Part shown: positions 1 to 10,355 of the stretch, one piece after another
Position numbering within the stretch: position 1 is the stretch's first letter
Layout of the letters: every line of letters starts with the position of its first letter
From: Leptoclinus maculatus
Lineage: Eukaryota > Chordata > Actinopteri > Perciformes > Stichaeidae
Length of the DNA stretch: 64,000 bases
Direction: 5' to 3'
NCBI GenBank assembly: GCA_032191485.1
Contig: JAVDOI010000010.1
Location: forward strand, 24,028,055 to 24,092,054
Translations under genes and position numbers: made by a program
Notes under the pieces: generated by a model
Told to the model about the DNA's origin: nothing
Seen by the model: only the letters and a program-made list of their open reading frames with translations
Database searches by the model: none

Positions 1-294
1 GCTCACTCCGGTCTAATTCCAATTCAACAGTATACACATTCAAACAATGAGCTGTTCTCTTATTAAATCCCTCTGTGTAGCTCAGCTCAGCTAAATAAAA
101 AGAAAAAGAAGGACCTCCTCAGGTTTGCTCCTTTAATTGAGGGTCCTGACTGATGATTGGCCAGCTGTCTGTGGGAACCAATGAGCAGCATGACTGGACC
201 TCACAGGTGGAAACCAATCATCTCGTTAGCAGCTGGAGAGAAAACATGGGAGGCAGAGAGAAAGACAAGAAACACACACACACACACCCACACA

Positions 295-332
<38 letters not shown>

Positions 333-1777
333 GGCTCTTTGCTCTGCCTGGAAATGAAACACACAAATCAACATGAAGCTGTTCTCTCATCCACTGACTG
401 AATGATGTTAACTGGTCTGTCGTCTCTGTTCTTGTCCTCTTCTTGTTCTCTTGTCTTTTGTCTTCAAGAAATAAAATATTCTATTTTCAAATGTTGTCAC
501 TTTGTCATGGAAGTTTTAAAATCAGGAGCCGAGCATCAACGTCGGGTTACAAACCACTTTATATATATTTCTGAACATGTTGACACATAACAAGGCATCC
601 TATAATAGACTCACACCACTGGTGATCAAGTCATCTGTGTCACCTGCATTCATGTGTCACCTGTGTTTGCTTCACATATCATGGCTCCATCTTGTGGTTG
701 AAATACAAAATACAACAAGTTGTATCCAAACTAACTGTGATGTCATTACATCACAGTTTGTGATACGTTGATGATCTTTGTCTTGAGTTCGGTGGTGAGT
801 TAGAAAAGCTGGAAGAATTCAAAATGTATTTAAACAGTTTGATGCCAACTCTCCATTTTAATACACATTTCAGTTCTGGATCGATCAACCTTTTAGATGT
901 GACATTAATCAAAAATGAAAAACTACAAACAAGTATTCCCACTAAACCCACTGACAGGAACACTCTGATGACTGCAAGCAGTTTGAATCCAAGACCGCTG
1001 AGAGAAGGTCTTCCTTTGAGACAACTACAGATTGTGAAGAATTGAGAGACTTTGATATGAAATCAGTGGATCTTCTTCTGACCGGACTGACTGTTCTTTC
1101 TCCAGAGATCCAGAATCTTTAATGAAACCAGCCAGAACAAAAGATCTTAAAGAAGTTCTAGTTTCTTCAGGTTTGGTCTCACAGGTGTCAAGTTAATGCA
1201 GGAGATACATGTGATGACTTGATGACCGTGATGAGATTCTCCTGTAGGAGGGATTGTTATGAAGCCTTATAGATACATTATAATGCGTTATGATTGTGCT
1301 TGTAAAGCATTATAGACATGACCTTTGTATAAAGTGTTACAGAATTCTTTATTAATGATTTATTAAATATTGTTGTGGTTGGCTGACAGGCTTTAACTGA
1401 TGGCTTATGTGAAACTCAACGCTGTTTATTAATGACTACTAACATTTCTAACTGCTGACATGATGATTTATTATTATAAAGTGAGACACAAGCATTTTTA
1501 ACCAATAAATAATCCTTATGAAATGATTTATCAGAAAGTAAAAAGTAAGTAAATATATCTGCTGACAAACTGAAATACACACAAACAAAGTGAGTAGGAT
1601 CTGTGATATGAATGTGTCTGTTAGATGTGGAACGACTGATCTGATGACTGCAGAGAACGATGGACTTTAATGAGCAACAGAGCAAAGGCCTACGGACACA
1701 GTAACAGAGCGAGCTAACTGGAAACGTCAAGCTCTAAAGTCTCAGGTGGAGCGTCTCTGCATCCTTCAGACTTCCAT
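1..1777. other. Non-coding stretch
   Basis: I see no supportable gene here. The open frames are short and carry no recognisable domain or splice pattern. A CA-rich microsatellite lies near 271-329. The rest is AT-rich sequence of the usual intergenic type. Confidence 0.6.
271..329. repeat. (CA)n microsatellite
   Basis: A slightly interrupted CA dinucleotide run (ACACACCC interruptions) about 58 bp long. Confidence 0.9.
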
Positions 1778-1936
1778 TCATCTGGCGGTGGTGGAACTGA
1801 GCCAGGGAGGGGCGCTCTCAGTCTGGGAGAGGAGCAGCAGGAGTGGAGGAGGAAGGAGCTCTGGTAGAAGGGATCCTCCTCGTCGGCTCTCGATCAGCTC
1901 CTGGTAGATCTGGAAGTCTGTGAAGTCCAACCGGGT
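1778..1936 (-). CDS. Possible terminal exon, unidentified
   Basis: On the minus strand a pyrimidine-rich acceptor ending CAG lies just above 1936. It is followed by an open frame beginning TRLDFTDFQIYQELIESRR and running to a stop at 1778. Similar weak exon-like patches (a GT donor after an open stretch) lie near 2080-2160 and 2270-2320 on the same strand, so this may be the tail of a decayed minus-strand gene. The leucine/proline-rich tail looks low-complexity. I do not recognise the product, and it could be chance. Confidence 0.2.
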   Translation of the reverse strand, partial: TRLDFTDFQIYQELIESRRGGSLLPELLPPPLLLLLSQTESAPPWLSSTTAR

Positions 1937-2329
1937 CTGGAGGATACCACAAAGAAAACGTGTTGTGTTCAAATAACATCGCCAGACCTCCATTAAAACA
2001 ATCAGATTAAATGAAGAAGCACGGCTACACACTGAGACACTACCAAATATCTCACACTGCTGAACATCAGCCTGATCAACTGTACCTTGAGGTCAGACTA
2101 GTGGGGGGAAGAAGAGCTCTCTCTGTTCCATGAAGTTCAGCATCACAGTCAGTCTGTGAGGAGGAAGAGATGGTGTAAACACAATGTAAACACAAAGGCA
2201 GCTTTACTTCATCAGCATGTTATTATTACACAGCTATGTTTCTGTTGGTTATCTGAGAGGTGATATTTACGAGTGTGTCTCTGGTCCCTGCTGTTCCTCT
2301 TAGGTCTTCACATGGCGGTAGGAGAGGAG

Positions 2330-2575
2330 GCAGCGGTGCAGGTTGATGGAGGAGGCTGCAGGTGGAGCTACAGTCGTCTGGCTGAGTCTTCAGGTGGAGG
2401 TCGAGATCGACGGCTGCAGGTGGAGGTTCAGGCAGCAGGTGTCTGCGAGGATCTGCAGGTGGAGGCATCGCTGATGGGTGTTGGTAGAGGCTGTAGGTGG
2501 AGATTAAGATGGCAGCAGTCTGCCACAATCTGCTGGTGGAGGAGACACCTGCAGGTTTCTGGTAGAGGCTGTGAA
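2330..2575. repeat. Degenerate CTGCAGGTGGAGG repeat
   Basis: Variants of a roughly 13-16 bp motif (CTGCAGGTGGAGG and relatives) recur irregularly, giving the purine-rich plus strand its open frames. It looks like an old, diverged minisatellite and not a coding region. Confidence 0.45.
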
Positions 2576-4424
2576 GTCAAGCGTATTAGTAATATTCCAA
2601 ACATTAATACACTACGTTATATTAATAATGTAGAATTATTTGTATCATAGTTTGTTGCACCATTAATATTAATATTTACCTTTTATATTCAATTCAATTC
2701 AATTCAATTTTGTATAGCCCAAAATCACAAATTAGCCTCAGAGGGCTTTACAATCTGTACACATGTGACATCCTCTGTCCCGGAACCCTCACATCGGAAC
2801 AGGAAAAACTCCCCAAAAAACCCTTTAACAGGAAGAAAAGAGGAAGAGACCTTAGGGAGAGCAACAGAGGAGGGATCCCTCTATCAGGATGGACAGAAGT
2901 GTGATAGATGTCAAGTGTACAGAATGAACAACATAACAGAGTTACAACACATTCAATGTATACGACAGAACCACAGCAAGACCAGGGTCCAGGTATAACC
3001 AGGATCCACGGAAACCTGCGAGGTGAGAAAGCACAGAGACTCTGGTGAAGAAGCAAAGTCAGTAATGTGCATTAATGGTATCGGTAATATAGAATAGTAA
3101 TGTAAGTAATAATAAGAGTGATATTAGCAGTGGGAGTCAGGAGGGTCCAGATAAAACTACAATACATGGAACCTGTGAGGCGAGAAAGCACAAAGACTCC
3201 GGGGAAGAAGTAGAGTTAGTAGTGAGCATTAATGGGACATCAATTCATACAGACAGAGATGAAGAAGAGGAGAGAGGAGCTCAGTGTATCCTAGGAAGTC
3301 CCCCTGTAATCTAAGCCTATACCAGTTTGTCTAAGGGCTGGTCCAAGGCAGACCTAAGCCAGCCCTAACTATAAGCACTATCAAAGAGGAAAGTCTTAAG
3401 CTTACTCTTAAATGTGGTGAGTGTGTCTGCCCCTCGGACTGAAACGGGAAGCTTGTTCCACAAAAGAGGCGCTTGGTAACTAAAGGCTCTGGCTCCCATC
3501 CTACTCTTTAAGACTCTAGGAACTACAAGTAACCCTGAATTAGAGGAGCGCAGCTCTCTAGTAGGGTAATATGGTGCTATAAGCTCTTTAAGATATGATG
3601 GTGCCCGACCAGTTCAGGCTTTGTAGGTAAGTAAAAGGATTTTAAATTCTATTCTAGATTTTACGGGGAGCCAGTGCAGAGAAGCTAATACAGGACTAAT
3701 ATGATCTCTTTTCTTAGTTCTTGTTAGTACACGAGCTGCAGCATTCTGAATCAGCTGGAGAGATTTAAGCAGTGGTGGGCCGTCAGGGCCAGCAAAGCCT
3801 TCTCTGCTGGCCTAAACAGAATCACAAAGTTATAGCTATTTTATAATTTAATAATTTTTCTTAAATACACTACATGTATTATAATTTATTAAAATATTTT
3901 CCCCATTATCTTATGTTCTCATTGCACAGCTACTGTCTTCCTCAGTTGCTCTGCTTCCAGTGCAGCTTGTTTTAAGTAGAGCTTTTATCCAATCAGATTT
4001 CACCTCTGTGTCTCTAGGTAGAAGAGAGGCCCGAGGCCTGCAGACTCACAAGTGAATCCATGTGTAGTTTAAGTGAATGGAGACGATATTGTTGATTGTC
4101 ATAGTGTTCAACCAATCAGATCTTTAGTTTGACATGTTGGGCGTATTCTTTGAGTGTCAGAGCCTGCTAGCTGGCCTACAACTAAGTCAGCATTACGTGC
4201 AGCTCAGAGTCCAGGTGCAGCTCTGCCGAGAGATGCAGAGTGTGCTGTGATTGGTCAGTGGGCGAGCACCTGACTAAAGTGAAACGAAACTTAACTTGCC
4301 AGCAGAGCTTAGTTGGAGGAGTAAGACTTCAAATTGAAAGATATGGAAGAAATTATAACATTTGTAGGGTTTTGCTTGGTGTAGTTTATTTATGTTTTTA
4401 CCTAGCTTTGTTTGTTGAACACTC

Positions 4425-4590
4425 AATGACTGAAGAGAAACGGATTTAGTGGCAGAGTTACTGACAACGCCTTTCTCAAGAAAGAAGGACATTTCAGGAA
4501 AAGCTGGACATCGTAAGAAATGGTCAGTCAACCCCACAGCTGGCAGCCCTGACTCAGCCAGGAAAAGGATTTGTATGATTTGTAACGGTA
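4425..4590 (+). pseudogene. hAT transposase N-terminal remnant
   Basis: In shifted plus frames this stretch spells a block characteristic of ZMYM/TTF-type hAT transposases: an FQEKLDIVRNG segment, then a TPQLAALTQPGKGF segment. Stops and frame changes surround it, and no catalytic core or C-terminal dimerisation domain follows. It is a relic that supports the hAT classification of the surrounding element. Confidence 0.6.
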
Positions 4591-4952
4591 TTTCTGGCTG
4601 ACAGCGGTGGAGAAGCGTTGCACATTTTATGGCTGAATGTGTTTCATTTTAACTGAGCTCCTGGTGTTCGGAGCTACGCTACGCTAACCTGAACATAGCA
4701 CGGCAGGACACAAGCTACGGTGCTTTTGAAAACTTTTGGAGACTCGAGTGGATCTACAACTCAACGAGGAGGGAACCCGGCCCCGCTGCGAACCTGCCGC
4801 AGCAGACCTGCGAAATACAACTGACGAGGCTCGACTGTCATCACTGGCGCCCATGAATCGAGAAGGACTTCTTACTGGAACTGAAACGATGTACTGGGAT
4901 TAAACTCTTTAAGTTTCGGTAAGTGACAAACTGCGTGTGTTTGTTTACATAG

Positions 4953-5519
4953 TGTTGGGTCAGAAAATCTAAATGAATATCATATGTGTGCTTTGGTGTC
5001 CTCATGAGAAGGATCCTGACCTGCCTATGGTGAACTTGCTCTGACATTAGACTCAGCGACTGATAAGTCTATCAAAGTGTCGAAGGCCTGCTGAGGGAGG
5101 GAGCTCCCTCGGCACCAGGTCCTAAATCGGAATGACAACAAGGATTGTGGAGGCGCTGAAGATGTTGTGAGAATGTCCTGATTGTGAGGAGACGACCTTA
5201 GTGCCAGGGCAGACGCTTAAGTGAAGTAACTGATACACTTCACTGAAGCGGGGCGTGAGCGCAATTTATGTGCGTCACCTCGGGTGATGAAGATCTCAAC
5301 TTGAAACAACCCATGTACCAATCATTGTGATTGTTTTACAATCCATGACCAATCATATGCAGTTGTTTTGCAGTATATATGCAAGTGACTCAGAGTTAGA
5401 CCTCTGAGCAATCCTGACATGTTGTATGTATGTGATCAGCCTTACTCCTTCTTGTGCACAAAGAATAAATGTCCTGTGATTAATGATTTTCAACCGGTCG
5501 TGAGTGAATTTTTCTATCA
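4953..5519 (+). mobile_element. Solo LTR inside the hAT element
   Basis: A 567-bp segment begins TGTTGGG and ends CTATCA, flanked on both sides by CATAG (4948-4952 and 5520-5524). Inside it a TATATAT box near 5375 is followed by an AATAAA signal at about 5463, the order expected for U3-R-U5 on the plus strand. No internal retroviral sequence is adjacent, so this looks like an LTR-LTR recombination product. The 5-bp duplication and TG...CA ends are the main evidence. Confidence 0.6.
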
Positions 5520-6039
5520 CATAGTAACGTTACTACTGTTCATTTGTCTATCGTGTGGCTTTTATGAATACTATTTGAATGGCTCGTGCTCTTGTGTGGT
5601 GGAATGCGTGGATCCGCTGCAGGTTTGCTGGATTGATGTGTCATAATGAGGTTATTAGGAGGTAATTCAACTGTAGTAGGACAGCACTGAAGGCCCAGGT
5701 ATAAAATCCACAGCCCGCCACTGGATTTAAGAGACTTATTAGAGCAGCCTGATAATAAGGAATTGCAGTAATCTAGTCTAGAGGTAACAAATGCATGAAC
5801 TAATTTCTCTGCATCCCTTTGAGACAGGATGTGCCTGATTTTTTAAATATTACGTAGGTGAAAAAAGGCAGTCCTAGAAATTAGTTTTATCTGAGAGTTA
5901 AAAGACAAATCCTGATCAAAGGCAACTCCGAGATTCTTTACAGTGCTGCTGGATGCCAGCGCAATGCCATCTAGAGAAACTCAGATAATCAGATAACTAA
6001 TGTCGGAGGTGTTCTTGATTTGTTAAATTTGACTGTTGT

Positions 6040-6209
6040 AGGACAGAGTTTAACATATGTAATGGGCACTTAGTGGCGGTAATGTTTGCGATTACTTACT
6101 TACATTCAATTGTTTGTTTTTACTGTTGCATGCTGCGAAATCTAGCAGATACAATATAAACCTTTTAGTCTTACACAATACTCCATTCAATTCTATTTTA
6201 TATCTATCT

Positions 6210-6249
<40 letters not shown>

Positions 6250-7355
6250 AATATGTATTCAAATTACTTCATAAAATCGGTCTAAATGATCAGATACAGT
6301 TCCTTTTTCCACGCTCATCTGCAACAAAAAGTGTAATCTTTTATTCACAAATGATTTCTGTTCTGTGTGGAGGAAGGCTGTTAATAGTTTTTAGTTTTTT
6401 AATTAAATATATTTTATATTATTTTTGACTTTTCAATTTCATAGTTTTAGTTAGCATTCAGAGTATTTGCTGGTTTTATCTTAGTTTCAGTTTGTCAGAA
6501 ATGATTAGTGTTAGTTTTTGTATTTAGTTGTTATAGTTTGTTTTTGTTAGGGCCAGGTATAATGTCTCTACATATACATACAATATACATTATTAGAAAA
6601 CTGTACGAATGGCCATCATTTTGAAATCTTTTGATTTGGGAATAAACTTGTGTATTTTCAGAACCACACTGGAGGAAAACCAACCTGCAATTTCAATCCT
6701 ACCCCAGCTGGTCAACAGCAGAGCTGAATAGATCGGTTAAATGTAATTTGTTCTACTAAATCATAATGTTGTTCAATTCTTCAAGACTAGACTGCATGTG
6801 AAAAACAAGAGGGATTTATTGTGAAAGCAATTTACAGCATAGCCCCACCCCGTGGAATGTCCGTTTAGTGTCTGTGGATCAGTGCCACGAGAGTTGATGG
6901 AAATTCCTGTCGTCTCCTTTTTAATCTGAAGCGATATATTAGCACTAAACGTTTTACGTCCATTTTATATTCTTTTTGTTGAATGCCAGATTGCGTTCAT
7001 ACCATTAATAGCCACATATTGGTCATTTTTTGTGACTAGAAGGGCAGAAAACAGCGACATCTACTATGCCTGCACACAGTTCAAAATATCCCCACGTCCT
7101 ACTGCTATGAAGTTTGAAATTGACATTACATGACATTGACTATTTCTTCAGTGGAAAATAGTTCCATTGAAAACTGTCTAATGTGTGTTCTGGATATATT
7201 ATTTAAAGTATCAAGGACACATTGAAAGCAGATTTAACATTAACATTATCTAAGAGTCTAATATTTCAAAACTTTGACGAATAAAACCCAAACCTTCATG
7301 GATAAATACCACAAGAGGGAACTCTTTAAAGGCCTCGTCATTATAAGAGCCTCAC
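6040..7355. other. AT-rich intergenic sequence
   Basis: No gene seen. A (TA)n microsatellite occupies about 6215-6246. The remainder is AT-rich with scattered stops in all frames. Confidence 0.6.
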
Positions 7356-7509
7356 CTCCATCTGGTTATTCTGCCAGTCGAATGCAGTGAAGTCCCTCAT
7401 GAAGGATTTGACGCGTTGGTTCATATCTGATGTCTTGCGCTCTACTGGTCTTCCACTTTCCATTCTTTTCTTGACCTTGGCACTGCATTTGCTGGAGTCT
7501 GGATTAACC
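7356..7509 (-). CDS. Unidentified internal exon
   Basis: On the minus strand the segment has a good acceptor (TTTTCAG just above 7509) and a consensus donor (GAG followed by GTGAGG just below 7356). The 154-nt interval is open in one frame, reading one leading base and then 51 codons. The peptide is hydrophilic and basic, with stretches such as KVKKRMESGRPVERKTSDMN and FMRDFTAFDWQNNQMEV. It has the look of a true conserved exon, but I do not recognise the family and found no partner exon nearby. It could belong to a gene extending past the repeats on either side, or be an orphan after rearrangement. Confidence 0.45.
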
Positions 7510-9048
7510 CTGAAAAGCAACCCAATACAAATGAAAATGGAAGTTAATATTTAGAACCACCATCAGTCTTTTCAGGGCCTAATAACAACAAGGTCATACA
7601 ACGATCAAACTCTTTTTCGATAATAATTGGGCAAACTGTTTTTACAGTAAAATCAAATAGATGCTGATTGTAAGAAGTCCTATTCTTGAATTGTCCGCAA
7701 ATGCCACCTAAATGCAAGTACGGTGATTTTGACCTGGTCAATGCTACAAGCACTTTAATGGAGAAATACAGGTAATGCAAATGCAAAGAAACGTGATGTA
7801 CATGAGAATTTGTAACTTTGTATACGTTGTGGCTGCTTCCACCTGATACTCAAGGGCCAGGGCAGTTGTGAAATCTGGCATGGGAGGTCAGGGGCGTTCT
7901 AGGGTTCAAAGAAAGGGGGGGCTTAGCCCCAAGGGGACGCACGTACATATGTAGCATGTTAGAGTTATAAACAATAGTTTCATTTAATGACATCACCAAA
8001 ATAAAAATACATTTTTCTTTTTTAAACCAATAATGCCAAATTATTTGGGGGGGCTGAAGAACATTTTAGGGGGGCTTCAGGGGCTTCATTCTTTTGTTCT
8101 GATGGTATTTCTTTTAAGAGATATCATGTCTTACATGAGTTGCATACACCAGCATAGCGACACATTTAGTATGACTGATTCAGTCCATATTTGTATTTAT
8201 TGAATCCCACCTCTTTTTATTTGTGGATGGCTGAGGCTGGAGAGGAACCCAGTTTGCCATGCTACTCTGCATTAGCATATTCTTTTCTTTCAATGTTATC
8301 GTTGAATTTAGTGTCTGGCAATCTTGCGTTCAATAGGCATCTATGCAAAGTTCAAACCAAGTTGTTTAAACTAAGTGATACAGAACATGGGGAATGCTCC
8401 ATCTGTTCTGTAGCTTTCTGCTTAAAGACTTTGACAGCCAATGAAGAACATCTTCAGCTGTTTTTGTGCATCAGCAGCACATTTTCCGAAAACTTTAGAC
8501 CGACTGTGCCTGCTGCCAAGGAGACAAGTTTTCTCCCCTGCTGTGCAAGGTTCACCCACACATCTGCGGCCTCTGCAAATGATGACAAAAGTCTGTTTGA
8601 TTACGGCAGTCAGAAAAAAACAGCCACATTTGAGAAAGAGAAACATGAAAACTCTCCATAAGCTTCAGGAGGCCGAGCCAAATCACTCCACCATGCTAGG
8701 GCAAGGAGGCAGATCCACCTTCAGAAACCCCAGAACATGTAGAGCACTTGTACCATGCTTGCCATCGGGGCACACACTTTTGTACTTCACTATAATCTAC
8801 TCCGCTCAATTCATCTCTATCTAATCCTCTGCCATTTTATGCCATTTTCCATTATGCTAATCATGTTAGTGTGTTGATAGAAAATATGCTATTTTATCAA
8901 GAAATCACTGAACAGGAAAAAAGTGCTTCATTAACACATTCTTAAGATTTTTTACGGTACCCCTGTCGTGTGTATAATAATAATTTCTTAACCAATTTCT
9001 AGTAACATTTCCTGCAACAAAGTCCTCTGCTATGTTCTTCATCTCCAG
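7510..9048. other. Intergenic, with a G-rich repeat scrap
   Basis: No gene supported. Around 7880-8110 there is a pair of GGGGGGCT-type segments resembling the end of a fish DNA transposon. The open frame at 8191-8661 has neither domain signal nor splice context. An intron ends at 9048. Confidence 0.5.
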
Positions 9049-9179
9049 GTCAACCATCCAAATGTCAGGTTGGTGCTGTTTCTGATACCAGCATTGAACT
9101 GACCTGGGAAGCTGCCTATGACAAAGAAGGAATTATAAACGATGAACTTCGCTACATGGAAGGCAGTTTTGGCACCCAG
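9049..9179 (+). CDS. FN3 domain exon, first half (receptor phosphatase-like)
   Basis: A 131-nt exon lies between a consensus acceptor (TTCATCTCCAG) and a GTAAGA donor. It encodes the first half of a fibronectin type III domain: a CQVGAVSDTSIELTWEAAYD segment with the conserved core tryptophan of strand B, then an ELRYMEG strand. It enters in phase 1 and leaves in phase 0, and continues in frame into the exon at 9292. FN3 modules bind ligands in the ectodomains of adhesion receptors. The wording most resembles LAR-type receptor tyrosine phosphatases, but that is an impression from sequence memory. Confidence 0.65.
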
Positions 9180-9291
9180 GTAAGACTTTTGGTGTTTCAT
9201 ATTGAATTTCAGTGCCTACCTTTTGTACTGAGAGGTGTACATCATCCCTTTCAACCTAACATTTGTAAATAACAATACTCTCCATCAATAG

Positions 9292-9436
9292 ATGAAGAAA
9301 ACATTTGGACCCGCATCTTCATATGTTGTGGAAAATCTCCGCCCACACACAGAGTACCACTTCTCTCTGGCAGCCATCTCTATCGAAGGCATTGGAGCCT
9401 TCACCAATGACATATCACAGAAGACCTTGCAAGCCG
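9292..9436 (+). CDS. FN3 domain exon, second half (receptor phosphatase-like)
   Basis: A 145-nt exon follows a 112-bp intron, with acceptor CAATAG and donor GTATGT. It carries the tyrosine corner of an FN3 domain (VVENLRPHTEYHFSLAAISI) and then EGIGAFTNDISQKTLQA. The two exons total 276 nt (92 residues), the size of one FN3 domain, and the pair is phase 1 in and phase 1 out, the usual shuffled FN3 module. No further FN3 or phosphatase exon is seen before the ERV at 10356 or after it. The module is therefore either one exon pair of a gene with large introns or an orphan fragment. Confidence 0.65.
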
Positions 9437-10351
9437 GTATGTAGCCCTTTATTCAGTCTTCTCTCATGTTCTCTTTGTGGGTTGGCTAACAAAGGGATTT
9501 TCCCCAGTAAAGCAGTTAAATGGTGTATGTCTTCACAGAATTGAATTCTGATGAGGTTTTGTGTTTTTTCCTTTTACTGGAGCTTGTAAACTTGATCTTC
9601 TCTAATGTCGACTGCATCATCAACTTTGAACTATGACTGTGTTTTTCTCTGACACAATCAGGGTTCAAAGCTGATTCAGAAATGATGAACTACACGACAA
9701 ACTGACTCTTAACTAATGTTTTGTTTAATTCTTGTTAAAACCTTGACCTTGATTTTGTTAACCTCTCTGCAACAAAATGATTATGGCATTTTCCACCTTA
9801 CGTTAAGTGCCATTTACACAACAAAAGGTTCATTTTGTGGAAAGTTACGGTTGAAATGAAGCTACAAATGGCTAAAGTCACCTTTTCAGTGTTTTACAAC
9901 TCTTTCATTTTATAATTAATTTCATGAATTGCCTCTAGTGCCATGAGATTGTATGCAACACTTTAAAACAAGTCAAGTCTGCTTCGACTGACAATTGTGG
10001 CGGTTACTTATTTCCCTTTCACTTTTGTTCATATTTGCTTTTCCTTTTTCAACAGCAAGTGCACTTTCTTCCATGTGACCGAGACACAAAACATGTCAGC
10101 TCTCCTCTAAGACCGCCACGGCTCTCATATGAACTGTGTTCAGATTGGGGATGGGTTTAGTCATCAAAGAAGAAAAAAACTATCAATACACAAATGATCA
10201 CTTCCAATGTATTCCAGTATATCAGTTCTGGACTTATTATTTTATTTTACAGATGGCAGGAACACAACTGAATTATTTAAACCAGTCAACAGGAGTGAAA
10301 ATACACACCAATCAAAATGATTTGTAAAATGATTACAAATCATTTCACTTT
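9437..10351. other. Sequence between FN3 exon and ERV
   Basis: No gene or repeat boundary recognised. It may be intron of the FN3-containing gene. Confidence 0.4.
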
Positions 10352-10355
10352 GTAG

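Larger units (their letters stand above)
3770..5723. mobile_element. hAT DNA transposon, non-autonomous
   Basis: The ends are CAGTGGTGGGCC on the left and, reverse-complemented, CAGTGGCGGGCTGT on the right. They are flanked by an exact 8-bp duplication GATTTAAG at 3762-3769 and 5724-5731. CAG...CTG ends with 8-bp duplication are hAT hallmarks. The element interrupts the L2-type LINE, whose sequence resumes on both sides. Only an N-terminal transposase scrap remains inside, and a solo LTR sits in its right half, so this copy cannot move by itself. Confidence 0.9.
2687..6030 (-). mobile_element. L2-type LINE, 3' part, antisense
   Basis: The element lies on the minus strand. Its 3' end at 2687-2715 is an ATTCA-type pentamer tail followed by a 3' UTR that recurs, in the opposite orientation, at 10776-11348. 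Upstream of the UTR the minus strand encodes the C-terminal part of a non-LTR reverse transcriptase. The motif SRLDYCNSLLSG is readable near 5735-5800, and typical C-terminal blocks such as HISPVLASLHWLPV and RELRSSN lie at about 3400-3720. The reading frame is degenerate and 5' truncated. A hAT element splits it between 3769 and 5724. Clade assignment (L2/CR1 group) rests on motif memory and is not a search result. Confidence 0.8.

Noticed and set aside
2273..2650. 125-codon plus-strand frame
   Set aside because: Driven by the CTGCAGGTGGAGG-type repeat.
8191..8661. 156-codon plus-strand frame
   Set aside because: No domain, no splice context, overlapping frames of equal quality; probably chance.
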